DNA of 41,438 nucleotides from Deltaproteobacteria bacterium (GCA_019307135.1 JAFDKF010000057.1:1-41438); one strand, 5' to 3'. Positions 25,400 through 33,771 are shown, numbered from the stretch's first letter. The notes: generated by a model not told the origin, from the letters alone. Numbers and translations are program-made.

Positions 25400-26359
25400 T
25401 CAAGAGTTGCTACCAACATAAGAACCACTTGGAATTTTGTCAAGAGGCGCGTACAGTTTTCCCTGCCAACTCTCTCTGACCTCCAGCGTTTTTTGGATAA
25501 GGGAAAGGGTCTGCTGTTTCTTTAAGGTCCACTCAGGGGCAAGAAGGGCCGAAGGGTCGGGATCTCCGGTAAGACGTTGTACGGTAATACTGGGCGAAAG
25601 ACGTTCTAAGAACGCCGCCACCCACTCCACGTAGGTCTCCTGGTCCAGAGCTGTACAACCGCCCGCCTCAAAAAGGCGCGCCAGTGGAGTTTCTCTAAGG
25701 ATATACAAGCTGTGAATCTTGACGCCGTCTATGCCCAGGTCAGCTAAGGCTGTAGCTGTATCAAGGACATCAGCCCTGGATTCGCCCGGGAGCCCCAAGA
25801 TGACATGGGCACAAATCAGTATGTTTCGACCTTCGGTCGTCCTCACAGCTCGAACAAAATCCTCAAACGTGTGTCTCCTGTTGATCTTTTCTAGCGTTCG
25901 GTTGTGTATGGATTGAAGTCCGTATTCAATCCAAACCATATGTGTGGCCGTATATTCTTCAATCAGATTGAGTTTTGCCTCGTCAACGCAGTCCGGCCTG
26001 GTGCCAATAGCAAGCCCCACGATCTCGGAATCTGCCAGGGCCTCATCGTACCGTCTGCGAAGGATATCGCAGGGGGCATAGGTATTGGTAAACGCCTGAA
26101 AATAGGCTATGTACTTCCGGGCCTTGTACCGGGCTGCCAAGCGAGCTTTTGCCTGCTGAATCTGTTTCTTGATTGATTCGGCCATGCGGGCCGCTCCGGT
26201 ACCAGAGCCCTTACCATCGCAATAGATACACCCGTTAAAGGACAGGGTTCCGTCCCGGTTTGGACAGGAAAAGCCAGCATCTATTGTAATCTTCTGGACC
26301 CTGCAGCCAAAGCGTTTCCTGAGATAACTGTTGAAATCGTTGTATCGTCTCGAGGTCAT
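25400..26359 (-). CDS. Radical SAM protein, YhcC family (TIGR01212)
   Basis: The 319-residue protein has the YhcC arrangement of cluster-binding cysteines near the N-terminus (Cys 32, 44 and 47 in SCPNRDGTLSFNGCIYC, C-x11-C-x2-C, wider than the usual CxxxCxxC). Related blocks follow: YFQAFTNTYAP, LAIGTRPDCV, WIEYGLQSIHN, INRRHTF, CAHVILGLPGES, and VKIHSLYI. These resemble Elp3-type radical SAM enzymes. The exact reaction is not established. Start is ATG with the SRP RNA about 113 bases upstream on the same strand. Confidence 0.88.
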   Translation of the reverse strand: MTSRRYNDFNSYLRKRFGCRVQKITIDAGFSCPNRDGTLSFNGCIYCDGKGSGTGAARMAESIKKQIQQAKARLAARYKARKYIAYFQAFTNTYAPCDILRRRYDEALADSEIVGLAIGTRPDCVDEAKLNLIEEYTATHMVWIEYGLQSIHNRTLEKINRRHTFEDFVRAVRTTEGRNILICAHVILGLPGESRADVLDTATALADLGIDGVKIHSLYILRETPLARLFEAGGCTALDQETYVEWVAAFLERLSPSITVQRLTGDPDPSALLAPEWTLKKQQTLSLIQKTLEVRESWQGKLYAPLDKIPSGSYVGSNS

Positions 26360-26472
26360 AGGCTACATTTTGATTTTTTGTAATGACTCTGGATAGAGTA
26401 CCACACACGTAATAGATTTGAGTCTATCACAGGACTTGGACAAAAGGGGATGTTTTGCGGGAGGTCATAGAA

Positions 26473-26738
26473 CTTGGTTGCGCACCCTTCATCGAACCCT
26501 TTCCAACGCACCTCAAGCCATCATGATTCGGCCGAAGCCAGCCCACGACACAGACTGCATTACTTACCGCTGCTTCCTCCCGGATCTGACGGAGTTCGTA
26601 ACCGCCTGTTGCGTGGTGCCCGACCTGGGACAGCCCTTGGCACATGGAAGTGGAGGCCCTCAAAAGGGAATTCAGCCCCGCATTAAGCGGATTTCGGGTA
26701 ATAGGACACCGCTAGCTTCCCGCCTAGCGCAACCAAGC
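26473..26738 (-). ncRNA. ffs: Signal recognition particle RNA, large (Alu-domain) type
   Basis: Read on the minus strand, the 266-nt RNA begins CTTGGTTGCGC and ends GCGCAACCAAG, a perfect closing helix. The 5' part (GCTAGGCGGGAAGCTAGCGG, then ATCCGCTTAATGCGGGGC) matches the Alu domain of Bacillus-type SRP RNA. The S domain apex is CAGATCCGGGAGGAAGCAGC: a GGGA (GNRA) tetraloop and the asymmetric loop that binds Ffh. The helix is continued by CCACG/CGTGG and TTAC/GTAA pairs. The E. coli 4.5S RNA (114 nt) lacks the Alu domain. A strong promoter precedes it (26745-26773). No clear hairpin terminator was seen downstream before the radical SAM gene. Confidence 0.93.
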
Positions 26739-26744
26739 TATCAC

Positions 26745-26773
26745 TATATAGCTTAAGCTGGGCCTCATTTCAA
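26745..26773 (-). promoter_or_regulatory. Sigma-70-type promoter of the SRP RNA
   Basis: On the minus strand TTGAAA (26768-26773), a 17-base spacer and TATATA (26745-26750) are followed after 6 bases by the first base of the SRP RNA (26738). Near-consensus spacing and position. Confidence 0.85.
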
Positions 26774-26783
26774 CTGCAAATAA

Positions 26784-26919
26784 GTAACTTCTCAAAAAGT
26801 CCGGGTAACAGCTACTGGATTCCCGCTTTCGCGGGAATGACGATTGGCTGCAAGTCCCTGTCATTCCCGCGAAAGCGGGAATCCAGTGAATAGTCGGCCC
26901 CAACTTATTGAGAAGTTAC
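26784..26919. mobile_element. MITE-like palindromic element, copy 2 (136 bp)
   Basis: Ends GTAACTTCTCAA (26784-26795) and TTGAGAAGTTAC (26908-26919) are perfect 12-bp inverted repeats. Inside, GGATTCCCGC-TTTCGCGGGAATGACG is mirrored by a GTCATTCCCGCGAAAGCGGG block. It matches copy 1 at 15046-15167. The element starts 11 bases upstream of the SRP RNA -35 box. Confidence 0.75.
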
Positions 26920-27061
26920 GCAAATAATCCCTAAGTACAGGACAAAAAAATTAAAAACGTCAAAATCCTGCAGGTTATTAATTTTATTGATGAACTGGAT
27001 TCATTCAAATTCAGCCGACGTAGCTGACGCTACTTTGGCGAAGTCGGCAGTTATCCAGTTT

Positions 27062-27171
27062 ATCCCTGGCCCAGACCGATATTGCAGGGCTTGATCGCAA
27101 CATCTTTATTACCGAGATATTTCAAGAATTACAATGTGCTCCAGGCAAAGTCGCACCAGGGCGGGCCTGTT
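27062..27171. repeat. Dispersed intergenic repeat, copy 1
   Basis: The stretch begins ATCCCTGGCCCAGACCG (27062-27078) and ends GTCGCACCAGGGCGGGCCTG (from 27150). Both ends recur exactly at 34617-34687 with a shorter interior. The surrounding gap (26920-27706) contains no gene that I can support. Confidence 0.55.
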
Positions 27172-27251
27172 AATCCTGTCAAAAAAATGTTCTGTACTTA
27201 GAAAAAATCGGCAACGACCGAAAAAAACCGGGAATCCGCTGTGGAGGCATA

Positions 27252-27308
27252 CCATATATAGCGTCAAGTGCAAAAAAAATACTATATATAGAACATTTTT
27301 TACTTGAC
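27252..27308. repeat. AT-rich double site with palindromes
   Basis: CCATATATAG (27252) and the perfect palindrome CTATATATAG (27282-27291) lie 30 bases apart. GTCAAGTG plus an A tract (from 27263) is mirrored by TTTTTTACTTGAC (27296-27308). The stretch is far richer in A and T than its surroundings. It looks operator-like, but no gene next to it can be named. Confidence 0.4.
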
Positions 27309-27706
27309 TTCTTTTTTCTTTCGGTGTAAAGAGCACGCCTACTTTATCTGTTTTATTAATCCATAAACGTAAACAGGATACGCTTTTTGGAACGTCTTGC
27401 CCTCTGGCTCCAACATGCATCGAACCCGCTCCATCTTTATTGCCGTCTGGTTAATATAGGTCTGAGCAGGCCCTTTTCTATGGCTCTGAGCCGCAACTAT
27501 GAGCGACTTGTGTACTCGTGGCTCAAGCCCGTGACGACTTGTATGCACGGCATAGGCCGCTTTTTGAGTTAGTCGCGGTAATCCTCCGTCCTCTTTTCCC
27601 TTGACTCAAGCTCCATGGCGACTGAAGTTAGTTCGCTTCGCTCACAATTGGAATAATTCCATTACTCCTTCCTCTGAACTTGCAACCACGCGAATAAAGA
27701 GCTATA

Positions 27707-27833
27707 CTAACTATTGATGGGTTCAGAGGTTCAGGGTTCAGTTAAAAGAATAGAGGTCAGAGATCAGAGGTCGGAGGTCTGGCTTCTGATCTCTGACTTC
27801 TGAACGGTGATCTCTGAACCTGTGAACGCCTAC
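27707..27833. repeat. Intergenic element with ~19-bp terminal inverted repeats, copy 2 (127 bp)
   Basis: Right end TGAACCTGTGAACGCCTAC (27815-27833) is the reverse complement of the left end of copy 1 apart from one base, and the left end resembles GTAACCGTTCACGGGTTCA with several changes. The interior is a 7-bp-period array (AGGTCAG, AGATCAG... mirrored by ATCTCTG, ACTTCTG). Seventy bases, 27734-27803, are identical to 34865-34934 in copy 4. The element ends just before tilS. Confidence 0.65.
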
Positions 27834-27869
27834 AGAAATTCCAAGACGTTTAATTATCTAGCGCACTCC

Positions 27870-29288
27870 ATGCCAACGACCAGGAAAAATCAGGGTTTCT
27901 TGTCTGCGGTTGAGACCGCTATCCGCCATTATCATATGCTCGATGAGGGAGACACCGTCCTGGTGGGTGTTTCAGGTGGACCGGACTCTGTGGCGCTCCT
28001 TCACAGTCTTGTGACCCTTGGGCCTAGGTGGTCCCTCCGATTGGTCATAGCACATCTGAACCACCAATTACGCGGAGCGACTGCAGATCAGGAGGCGGCA
28101 TTTGTCAGCAGGCTATCCGCAAGTTTGGGTATTCCCTGTGAAATCGGTTCAAAAAACATAGCAAAATATGGTGCCGAGCATCGACTATCCCTCCAGGAAG
28201 CAGCCAGGATTGTTCGGTATGCCTTCTATGATGAGGTGGCAGCCAAATATTCTGCCAGCAAGATTGCCCTTGGGCATCATGCGGATGACAATGCTGAATC
28301 GATTCTCATGCATTTGCTGCGAGGGACAGGCCCCCTGGGACTTATCGGGATCCCCCCTGTTCGTCAAGGACACATCATCCGACCCCTCATAGGCTTAACC
28401 AGGAAAGAGATACTGGCCTTCCTCGAACTGGGTGACTTTGAGTACATGAGAGACCGCTCCAACCTCGATACAAAATACCTGCGGAACCGGATACGTCATG
28501 AACTGTTGCCCCACCTCAAGAAGCGCTACAACCCCAACACGGCTTGTGCCCTGAACCGACTTGCCTCCATTCTAAGAGATGAAGAGGATTTTTGGGACCT
28601 GGAGGTTAGGAGAACACTTCAGGATCTTGTATTGGACCAGACACCGGATCGCCTGTCCCTTCTGGCTCGCGGGCTCTCTGATCTGCACCCTGCGCTGTTG
28701 CGCCGTCTCGTACGCCATGCTGTCTCATCACTAAAAGGGGAGCTAAGACGACTGGACCATGTTCATGTCAAAGCAGTGGTGCGGCTCATCGCCGCGCCCT
28801 CACCTTCGGGACGTCTTGACCTGCCGCAGGGTGTTAGTGTAGTTCGTGACCGGGAAGAGGTCAGCTTTCTATTGGGTCTCCCTGAGGAAATTGTGGGATT
28901 TGAATATGACATACCCCGGATGCGGACTACCTTTATCCGTGAGATAGGGATCTTTCTGAAACTCTCGGTGTGCGATGCCAGTGAAGTCTCTCACCCCAAG
29001 GACTATCCTCTGACCACAGCGCTATTTGACCTAACCGCGGTCTGTTTTCCGCTCAAGGTTAGAAACTTCAAGCACGGAGACCGATTCAGGCCTTTGGGGA
29101 TGGCCGGCTCACAGAAGGTAAAGACCTTCTTCATCAACCACAAGGTTCCCCGCTCAAAGAGGCTGCGCTGCCCCATTCTCCTTAGTGGCGGGAGAATTAT
29201 CTGGGTAGGGGGATACCGCATAGATGATTCGGCCAAGGTCACGGAGAAAACGAAAAAGGTCTTGAAAGCCGAACTCTTGCCGGCATGA
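27870..29288 (+). CDS. tilS: tRNA(Ile)-lysidine synthase TilS
   Basis: TilS converts C34 of the AUA-reading tRNA-Ile to lysidine, which makes it decode AUA and be charged with Ile; it is essential in most bacteria. From the ATG at 27870 the protein has 472 residues. The PP-loop SGGPDS lies at residues 35-40, followed by HLNHQLRG, LGHHADDNAESILMHLLRGTG and RDRSNLDTKYLRNRIRHELLP (cited in part), then TilS substrate-binding domains; the C-terminal FKHGDRFRPLG is the TilS_C signature. The frame stays open to 27807 inside the upstream repeat, so that start is unlikely. It precedes ftsH, as in Bacillus. Confidence 0.93.
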   Translation: MPTTRKNQGFLSAVETAIRHYHMLDEGDTVLVGVSGGPDSVALLHSLVTLGPRWSLRLVIAHLNHQLRGATADQEAAFVSRLSASLGIPCEIGSKNIAKYGAEHRLSLQEAARIVRYAFYDEVAAKYSASKIALGHHADDNAESILMHLLRGTGPLGLIGIPPVRQGHIIRPLIGLTRKEILAFLELGDFEYMRDRSNLDTKYLRNRIRHELLPHLKKRYNPNTACALNRLASILRDEEDFWDLEVRRTLQDLVLDQTPDRLSLLARGLSDLHPALLRRLVRHAVSSLKGELRRLDHVHVKAVVRLIAAPSPSGRLDLPQGVSVVRDREEVSFLLGLPEEIVGFEYDIPRMRTTFIREIGIFLKLSVCDASEVSHPKDYPLTTALFDLTAVCFPLKVRNFKHGDRFRPLGMAGSQKVKTFFINHKVPRSKRLRCPILLSGGRIIWVGGYRIDDSAKVTEKTKKVLKAELLPA

Positions 29289-29432
29289 TTGATAAAGATT
29301 GAAATCCTGATTTTAATGTATTATATTTAATAAAAATCGCAAGATTTTGGTGTTTGTTGTGTTAGAACCCAATAAACTCAAAGAACTCAACGAACTCAAG
29401 AAACTACCTGTAGGCAGGGAGGTTATCCTTTC

Positions 29433-31319
29433 GTGAACCCTTTTTACAAGAATCTGGCCCTATGGCTGGTGATCAGTCTCATGATGATCTTACTCTTCAA
29501 CGTGTTCAACCAGTCCAGGGTCCTGGACAGTGAGATCAGTTACACAGAATTCATGGCTCAAGTCGAAGAGGGCAACGTTGTTGGAGTCGTGATTCAGGGT
29601 CAAGAGATCTCTGGTACTCATGTGGATGGTGCCCGCTTCAAGACCTTTGCCCCTCAGGATGCAGACTTGATTAAGGTCCTTAGAAGTCGTGGGGTGTCCA
29701 TTAAAGCCAAGCCTGCTGCGGAATCCCCTTGGTATATGAATCTGCTGGTATCATGGTTTCCGATGATTTTGTTGATTGGCGTATGGATCTTCTTCATGCG
29801 TCAGATGCAGGCAGGGGGGGGCAAGGCCCTGTCTTTCGGGAAAAGTAGAGCTCGGCTTCTGTCAGAACAGTCCACACATGTAACCTTTGATGATGTTGCA
29901 GGCATTGATGAAGCCAAGGAAGAGTTAGGTGAGATCATTGATTTCTTGAAAGACCCGAAGAAGTTTACCCGTTTGGGCGGAAGAATCCCAAAGGGTGTGC
30001 TTCTGATGGGCTCACCTGGAACTGGCAAGACGCTGTTGGCACGGGCAATTGCCGGAGAAGCCGGTGTCCCCTTTTTCAGCATTAGCGGTTCGGATTTCGT
30101 GGAAATGTTTGTAGGCGTTGGGGCCTCCCGTGTCAGGGATCTGTTTGTTCAGGGGAAAAAAAATGCGCCCTGCATTATCTTTATTGATGAACTTGACGCT
30201 GTGGGCCGACACAGGGGCGCTGGCCTTGGAGGAGGCCACGATGAAAGAGAGCAAACCCTGAACCAGCTCCTCGTGGAGATGGATGGATTTGAATCGAACG
30301 AGGGAGTCATTCTGATATCTGCCACAAATCGACCTGACATCTTAGATCCCGCCCTCATGCGACCCGGGCGTTTTGACCGCCAGGTCGTCGTGCCTGTACC
30401 CGATGTTAAGGGCCGGGAAGGAATCCTCAAGGTTCATAGCCGCAAGACGCCTATGGGCGAGGATGTGGATTTATCCGTCCTTGCAAGGGGCACACCCGGG
30501 TTCTCCGGGGCGGACCTTGAGAACATGGTCAATGAAGCCGCGCTTCTGGCAGCCCGCTTTGACAAAGAGCGTTTGGAAATGGTTGACTTTGAGGAGGCTA
30601 AGGACAAGGTGCTCATGGGAACAGCCCGCAAGAGCATGATCATCAGCGACCAGGAGAAAAGGAATACCGCCTATCATGAAGCAGGCCATACCTTGGTAGC
30701 CAAGATGATCCCGGGGACCGATCCTATCCACAAAGTGACCATCATCGCCAGAGGGCGTGCATTGGGGCTTACCCAACAACTCCCCATGGATGAAAAGCAC
30801 ACCTACCCGAAGCAATACCTCTTAGACGGCCTTGCCGTACTCATGGGTGGCCGGGCAGCCGAAGAGTTGGTCCTGGATGAGATGACCAGTGGGGCCGGGA
30901 ATGACATTGAGCGAGCCACGGAAACCGCGCGCAAAATGGTATGCCAGTGGGGCATGAGCGAGAAATTGGGACCCCTTTCCTTTGGCCAGAAAGAAGAGCA
31001 GATATTTCTTGGAAGAGAGTTTGCTCAACATAAGGACTATAGCGAAGAGACGGCTGTGCTTATCGATCAGGAAATCAGTGGGTTCGTCACCCGGGCTTAT
31101 GAAAAGGCCAAAAAGATCCTCCAGGAGAATATGGATGTCCTGCACGCACTGGCACAGGCCTTACTCGATAGAGAGACACTGGTGGAAACGGAAATAGATG
31201 CCATCATCGCGGGTGATGTCCCAAAGACCGCAGAGGCAAAGGAAGAAAGAACAGAATCTGGTGCACACACAGGGGATGAGACCACGGCACCCGGCAAACT
31301 CCGACCACTTCTTAGCTAG
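29433..31319 (+). CDS. ftsH: ATP-dependent zinc metalloprotease FtsH
   Basis: FtsH degrades membrane proteins and short-lived regulators. The 628-residue protein has two membrane helices (about 8-24 and 104-122), Walker A GSPGTGKT (193-200), Walker [12 protein letters not shown] (about 248-258), the SRH region ([16 protein letters not shown] in part), and the zinc motif HEAGH (416-420). Start is GTG with GGGAGG upstream. The tail after about residue 600 is variable and its last residues (GKLRPLLS) are encoded by a 28-bp repeat copied again 96 bases downstream, so the natural end may have been replaced. Confidence 0.97.
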   Translation: MNPFYKNLALWLVISLMMILLFNVFNQSRVLDSEISYTEFMAQVEEGNVVGVVIQGQEISGTHVDGARFKTFAPQDADLIKVLRSRGVSIKAKPAAESPWYMNLLVSWFPMILLIGVWIFFMRQMQAGGGKALSFGKSRARLLSEQSTHVTFDDVAGIDEAKEELGEIIDFLKDPKKFTRLGGRIPKGVLLMGSPGTGKTLLARAIAGEAGVPFFSISGSDFVEMFVGVGASRVRDLFVQGKKNAPCIIFIDELDAVGRHRGAGLGGGHDEREQTLNQLLVEMDGFESNEGVILISATNRPDILDPALMRPGRFDRQVVVPVPDVKGREGILKVHSRKTPMGEDVDLSVLARGTPGFSGADLENMVNEAALLAARFDKERLEMVDFEEAKDKVLMGTARKSMIISDQEKRNTAYHEAGHTLVAKMIPGTDPIHKVTIIARGRALGLTQQLPMDEKHTYPKQYLLDGLAVLMGGRAAEELVLDEMTSGAGNDIERATETARKMVCQWGMSEKLGPLSFGQKEEQIFLGREFAQHKDYSEETAVLIDQEISGFVTRAYEKAKKILQENMDVLHALAQALLDRETLVETEIDAIIAGDVPKTAEAKEERTESGAHTGDETTAPGKLRPLLS

Positions 31320-31414
31320 TTTCCATCCAGAAATGGCCCTTTTCCGCAATCTCGGCGTCAATCTGCTGGATCGCTTGTGCGACGTACCGGCAAACTCCGA
31401 CCACTTCTTAGCTA
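31291..31414. repeat. 28-bp direct repeat pair, one copy within ftsH
   Basis: CCGGCAAACTCCGACCACTT plus 8 more bases (31291-31318) recurs exactly at 31387-31414, 96 bases apart. The first copy includes the ftsH stop codon. On the minus strand both copies read AAGAAGTGGTCGGAGTTTGC, open in the same frame across the spacer. Confidence 0.75.
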
Positions 31415-31429
31415 AATCCTGTGAATATG

Positions 31430-31754
31430 GTAACCGTTCACGGGTTCAGAGGTTCAGGGTTCACCGAAAATCTGGACCATTGATTAGTGAGTTCTGAATG
31501 AAGAAGGCATGAGATAAAACAATTTGAGCCCGCCTGCCATCGCCTCGCTAGCAGGAAAGCTACAATGTCGGCGTACAGGGCACTGGCGGGCAGGGATGTG
31601 GTTTCATCAAGTACTTGCTGGCCAACAAGCAAGGTCAACGAAAGAAAGGTAACCCTGAACCCTGCCCGCCATTGCCAGAGATGCCAGCACTGCAGTTCGG
31701 GTGCGAGATAGGCGTTGGCAGGCGGGGGTGAACTCTGAACCTGTGAACGCCTAC
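31430..31754. repeat. Intergenic element with ~19-bp terminal inverted repeats, copy 3 (325 bp)
   Basis: Left end GTAACCGTTCACGGGTTCA (31430-31448) and right end TGAACCTGTGAACGCCTAC (31736-31754) match as inverted repeats at 16 of 19 positions. Copy 3 is enlarged by two 66-bp REP-like units in opposite orientation (31529-31594 and 31661-31726). It lies between ftsH and folP and ends 11 bases before the folP start. Confidence 0.7.
31529..31726. repeat. Two opposed 66-bp REP-like units inside element copy 3
   Basis: Unit a (31529-31594) runs CCCGCCTGCCATCGCC to GGCACTGGCGGGCAGG. Unit b (31661-31726) runs CCTGCCCGCCATTGCC to GGCGTTGGCAGGCGGG. They are reverse complements at their ends and match the single unit at 3129-3195. 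Confidence 0.65.
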
Positions 31755-31765
31755 ATCCTATCAAT

Positions 31766-32623
31766 ATGAATCTGCAAACCGTGTTTGAGCTTCGATGCGG
31801 CTCCTATTTGCTGACCTTGGGGCCTCGGACTCTAATAATGGGCATTTTGAATGTAACGCCCGATTCATTCTCAGACGGAGGTCTCTATTTCGACAAGGAG
31901 GATGCGCTATCCCACGGGGAAGCCCTGGCCGCAGCCGGGGCGGATATCATTGACATAGGAGGGGAATCATCCCGCCCCTTTTCAGAGCCGGTGTCTGCAG
32001 ATGAAGAGATTCGACGGGTGGTCCCGGTCATTGAAGAGCTCGCCCGTCGCGTTTCCGTTCCCATATCGATTGATACCACCAGGGCCGAGGTGGCAAGACA
32101 GGCCCTTGAAGCAGGGGCAGTTATGGTTAATGACACAGGAGCGCTCAGGCTCGACCCGGCCATGGCAGATCTGGTTGCTCATGCACATGTGCCGGTCGTG
32201 TTGATGCATATGAAAGGCACTCCAAAAACCATGCAGATTGATCCACATTATGAAGACGTGGTTGGAGAGGTTAAGAGCTTTTTAGCTGACGTCATTGACA
32301 CGGCTGAAGAGGCAGGCATTAGGCGCGACAAGATCATCGTGGATCCAGGACTCGGTTTTGGAAAGACAGTCACCCATAATTTACGCCTTATCAAAGATCT
32401 TCGAGCGTTGCAGCCCCTTGGAGTTCCCATTATGATCGGCCCTTCTCGCAAGTCTTTTATATCAAAGCTTTTGGGTCCCGGGGACGAACGTCGCGAGGCG
32501 GGAACACAGGCCGCAGTCGCGGCCGCTGCCTTGAATGGAGCCCACATAGTACGCGTCCACGATGCGGAACGAACCAGAGAGACCCTGAAACTGGTGGATG
32601 CCATCAAGAATAGTGATGGGTGA
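31766..32623 (+). CDS. folP: Dihydropteroate synthase FolP
   Basis: FolP joins p-aminobenzoate to the pterin diphosphate in folate synthesis and is the sulfonamide target. The 285-residue protein has MGILNVTPDSFSDGG, DIGGESSRP, PISIDTTRAEVARQAL, MVNDTGALR, VLMHMKGTPKTMQ and the C-terminal IMIGPSRKSFI, then RVHDAERTRE. All expected binding motifs are intact. Start is ATG, 11 bases after element copy 3. It is followed 55 bases later by ybbR. Confidence 0.95.
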   Translation: MNLQTVFELRCGSYLLTLGPRTLIMGILNVTPDSFSDGGLYFDKEDALSHGEALAAAGADIIDIGGESSRPFSEPVSADEEIRRVVPVIEELARRVSVPISIDTTRAEVARQALEAGAVMVNDTGALRLDPAMADLVAHAHVPVVLMHMKGTPKTMQIDPHYEDVVGEVKSFLADVIDTAEEAGIRRDKIIVDPGLGFGKTVTHNLRLIKDLRALQPLGVPIMIGPSRKSFISKLLGPGDERREAGTQAAVAAAALNGAHIVRVHDAERTRETLKLVDAIKNSDG

Positions 32624-32678
32624 TCAACAGCCAATACAAGGTTTAGATGGAATGACGGAGCTCCTGACTTCATAACCA

Positions 32679-33611
32679 ATGACCAGCACTGCGCCCGTAA
32701 GGCCCTCCTACAAGTCTGCCCTTCTAGTTATTATTACGCTTGCCCTTTTACTTGGAGCGGGCTTACTGTTTTATGAAAAGCAGAATGAGATCACACTGGC
32801 CATCCCTGTTACGTTCGAGCATATCAGCGATGGCCTGATCGCTGTCCACAATATTCCTGTACTCGAGGCCCGTTTGAAGGGGCCTTCGAGGGTCCTTAAG
32901 GCTCTCAAAGACCGGCAACTGTCTTACAAGATTGACCTGTCTACCGCCAAACCCGGGCCGCTATTCATCAAGATATCTTCTGAGGAGATCAAGGTTCCAT
33001 GGCGGGTATCGGTTCTTCAGATTGATCCGGCCTCCCTCACAATAACTATTGAGAAGCGGATAGAGAAGACCGTCCCTATTTTGGCCGATTTGAACGAAGA
33101 CCCAGACGGGGCCTACATCATATCCCGTGTGGTGGCAACCCCTTCTATGGTCCGCCTTACCGGACCGATGAGTGTGCTGGATAAGATATCGGCCGTGCGC
33201 ACCACACCTGTTGATGTGGAAGGATTGACCGAGACAATCAGGAAAAAGGTGGCCTTGAATCTGAACCATAATCCCCATATTCAGGCAATTGGCGATAGTC
33301 TGGTTGAAGTTGAAATTGTAGTTGAGGACAAGATAGTCGAAAAATGGCTCGATATCGCAATTCAGGCCACAGGTAGCAATTACAGGTACGTGATCACGCC
33401 TGATCGCATTGAGATCTTGCTCAGAGGCCCCATGAACACATTAAAAAAGCTGGCTCAGGACAATGGAATACAGGTTTACGTTGACCTTGAGGGACTAAAA
33501 CCGGGCACATATGTGCGCCGTGCTGTTATCAAGCCACCTCTGAACACCGCGCTGGTGGAGGCAAAGCCAGAGGTATTTACCGTAAAGGTGTTTGGGCTCG
33601 GCAAGAAATAA
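32679..33611 (+). CDS. YbbR (CdaR-like) domain protein
   Basis: The 310-residue protein has one N-terminal membrane helix (about 12-30) and then repeated YbbR domains outside the membrane; the repeats are seen as VLEARLKGPSRVLKAL, VRLTGPMSVLDKI and IEILLRGPMNTLKKL, each with a following DLxGLxxGTY-type strand in the last. In Firmicutes CdaR regulates the diadenylate cyclase CdaA. Here the usual neighbour between folP and ybbR, cdaA, is missing. The final residues of the gene (GLGKK and stop) lie inside a 178-bp palindrome. Confidence 0.85.
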   Translation: MTSTAPVRPSYKSALLVIITLALLLGAGLLFYEKQNEITLAIPVTFEHISDGLIAVHNIPVLEARLKGPSRVLKALKDRQLSYKIDLSTAKPGPLFIKISSEEIKVPWRVSVLQIDPASLTITIEKRIEKTVPILADLNEDPDGAYIISRVVATPSMVRLTGPMSVLDKISAVRTTPVDVEGLTETIRKKVALNLNHNPHIQAIGDSLVEVEIVVEDKIVEKWLDIAIQATGSNYRYVITPDRIEILLRGPMNTLKKLAQDNGIQVYVDLEGLKPGTYVRRAVIKPPLNTALVEAKPEVFTVKVFGLGKK

Positions 33612-33771
33612 CTTCCCATTTTCGCATCTCAGCTTCGGGCAATCTTTGGCCGATACTCATTCGCAAAATCCGCGAAATAGCCTGCTATTCCTGTGGTTTT
33701 GCTCAATCGGATCGACCAAATCTAACCCAAATCTGAGCGCCAATTCTGCGAAGTTATTTCTTGCCGAGCCC
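33594..33771. repeat. 178-bp palindrome with 89-bp arms
   Basis: The outer 22 bases of each arm (33594-33615 and 33750-33771) are perfect reverse complements. The rest of the arms can be aligned without gaps at roughly 60-65 % identity, up to GCAAAATCC/GGTTTTGC and AATAGC/GCTATT at the centre. The arm on the left contains the ybbR stop codon; the right arm ends 19 bases before the coaX start. There is no ORF. Confidence 0.75.

Noticed and set aside
25267..25400. CIRCE heat-shock operator upstream of grpE
   Set aside because: No TTAGCACTC/GAGTGCTAA pair is present; the inverted repeats there belong to dispersed palindromes.
26529..26637. Small 4.5S-type SRP RNA only
   Set aside because: The S-domain core alone would fit, but matching Alu-domain sequence, the closing helix 26728-26738 with 26473-26483, and the promoter directly upstream support the large form.
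27109..27420. 103-residue minus-strand ORF
   Set aside because: It runs through a dispersed repeat and an AT-rich palindromic stretch, has no ribosome site, and its RINRPALV portion comes from the repeat also found at 34617-34687.
27339..27548. 69-residue minus-strand ORF
   Set aside because: No recognisable domain or ribosome site; possibly the remnant of a lost gene, but nothing supports it as a functional gene.
27720..27834. CRISPR array upstream of tilS or coaX
   Set aside because: The repeats are 7 bp long, have no unique spacers and lie in mirrored orientation; no cas genes are present.
31161..31361. Minus-strand ORF over the end of ftsH
   Set aside because: It overlaps well-conserved ftsH sequence for most of its length; only the repeat-encoded part is open in an interesting way and is reported as a repeat.
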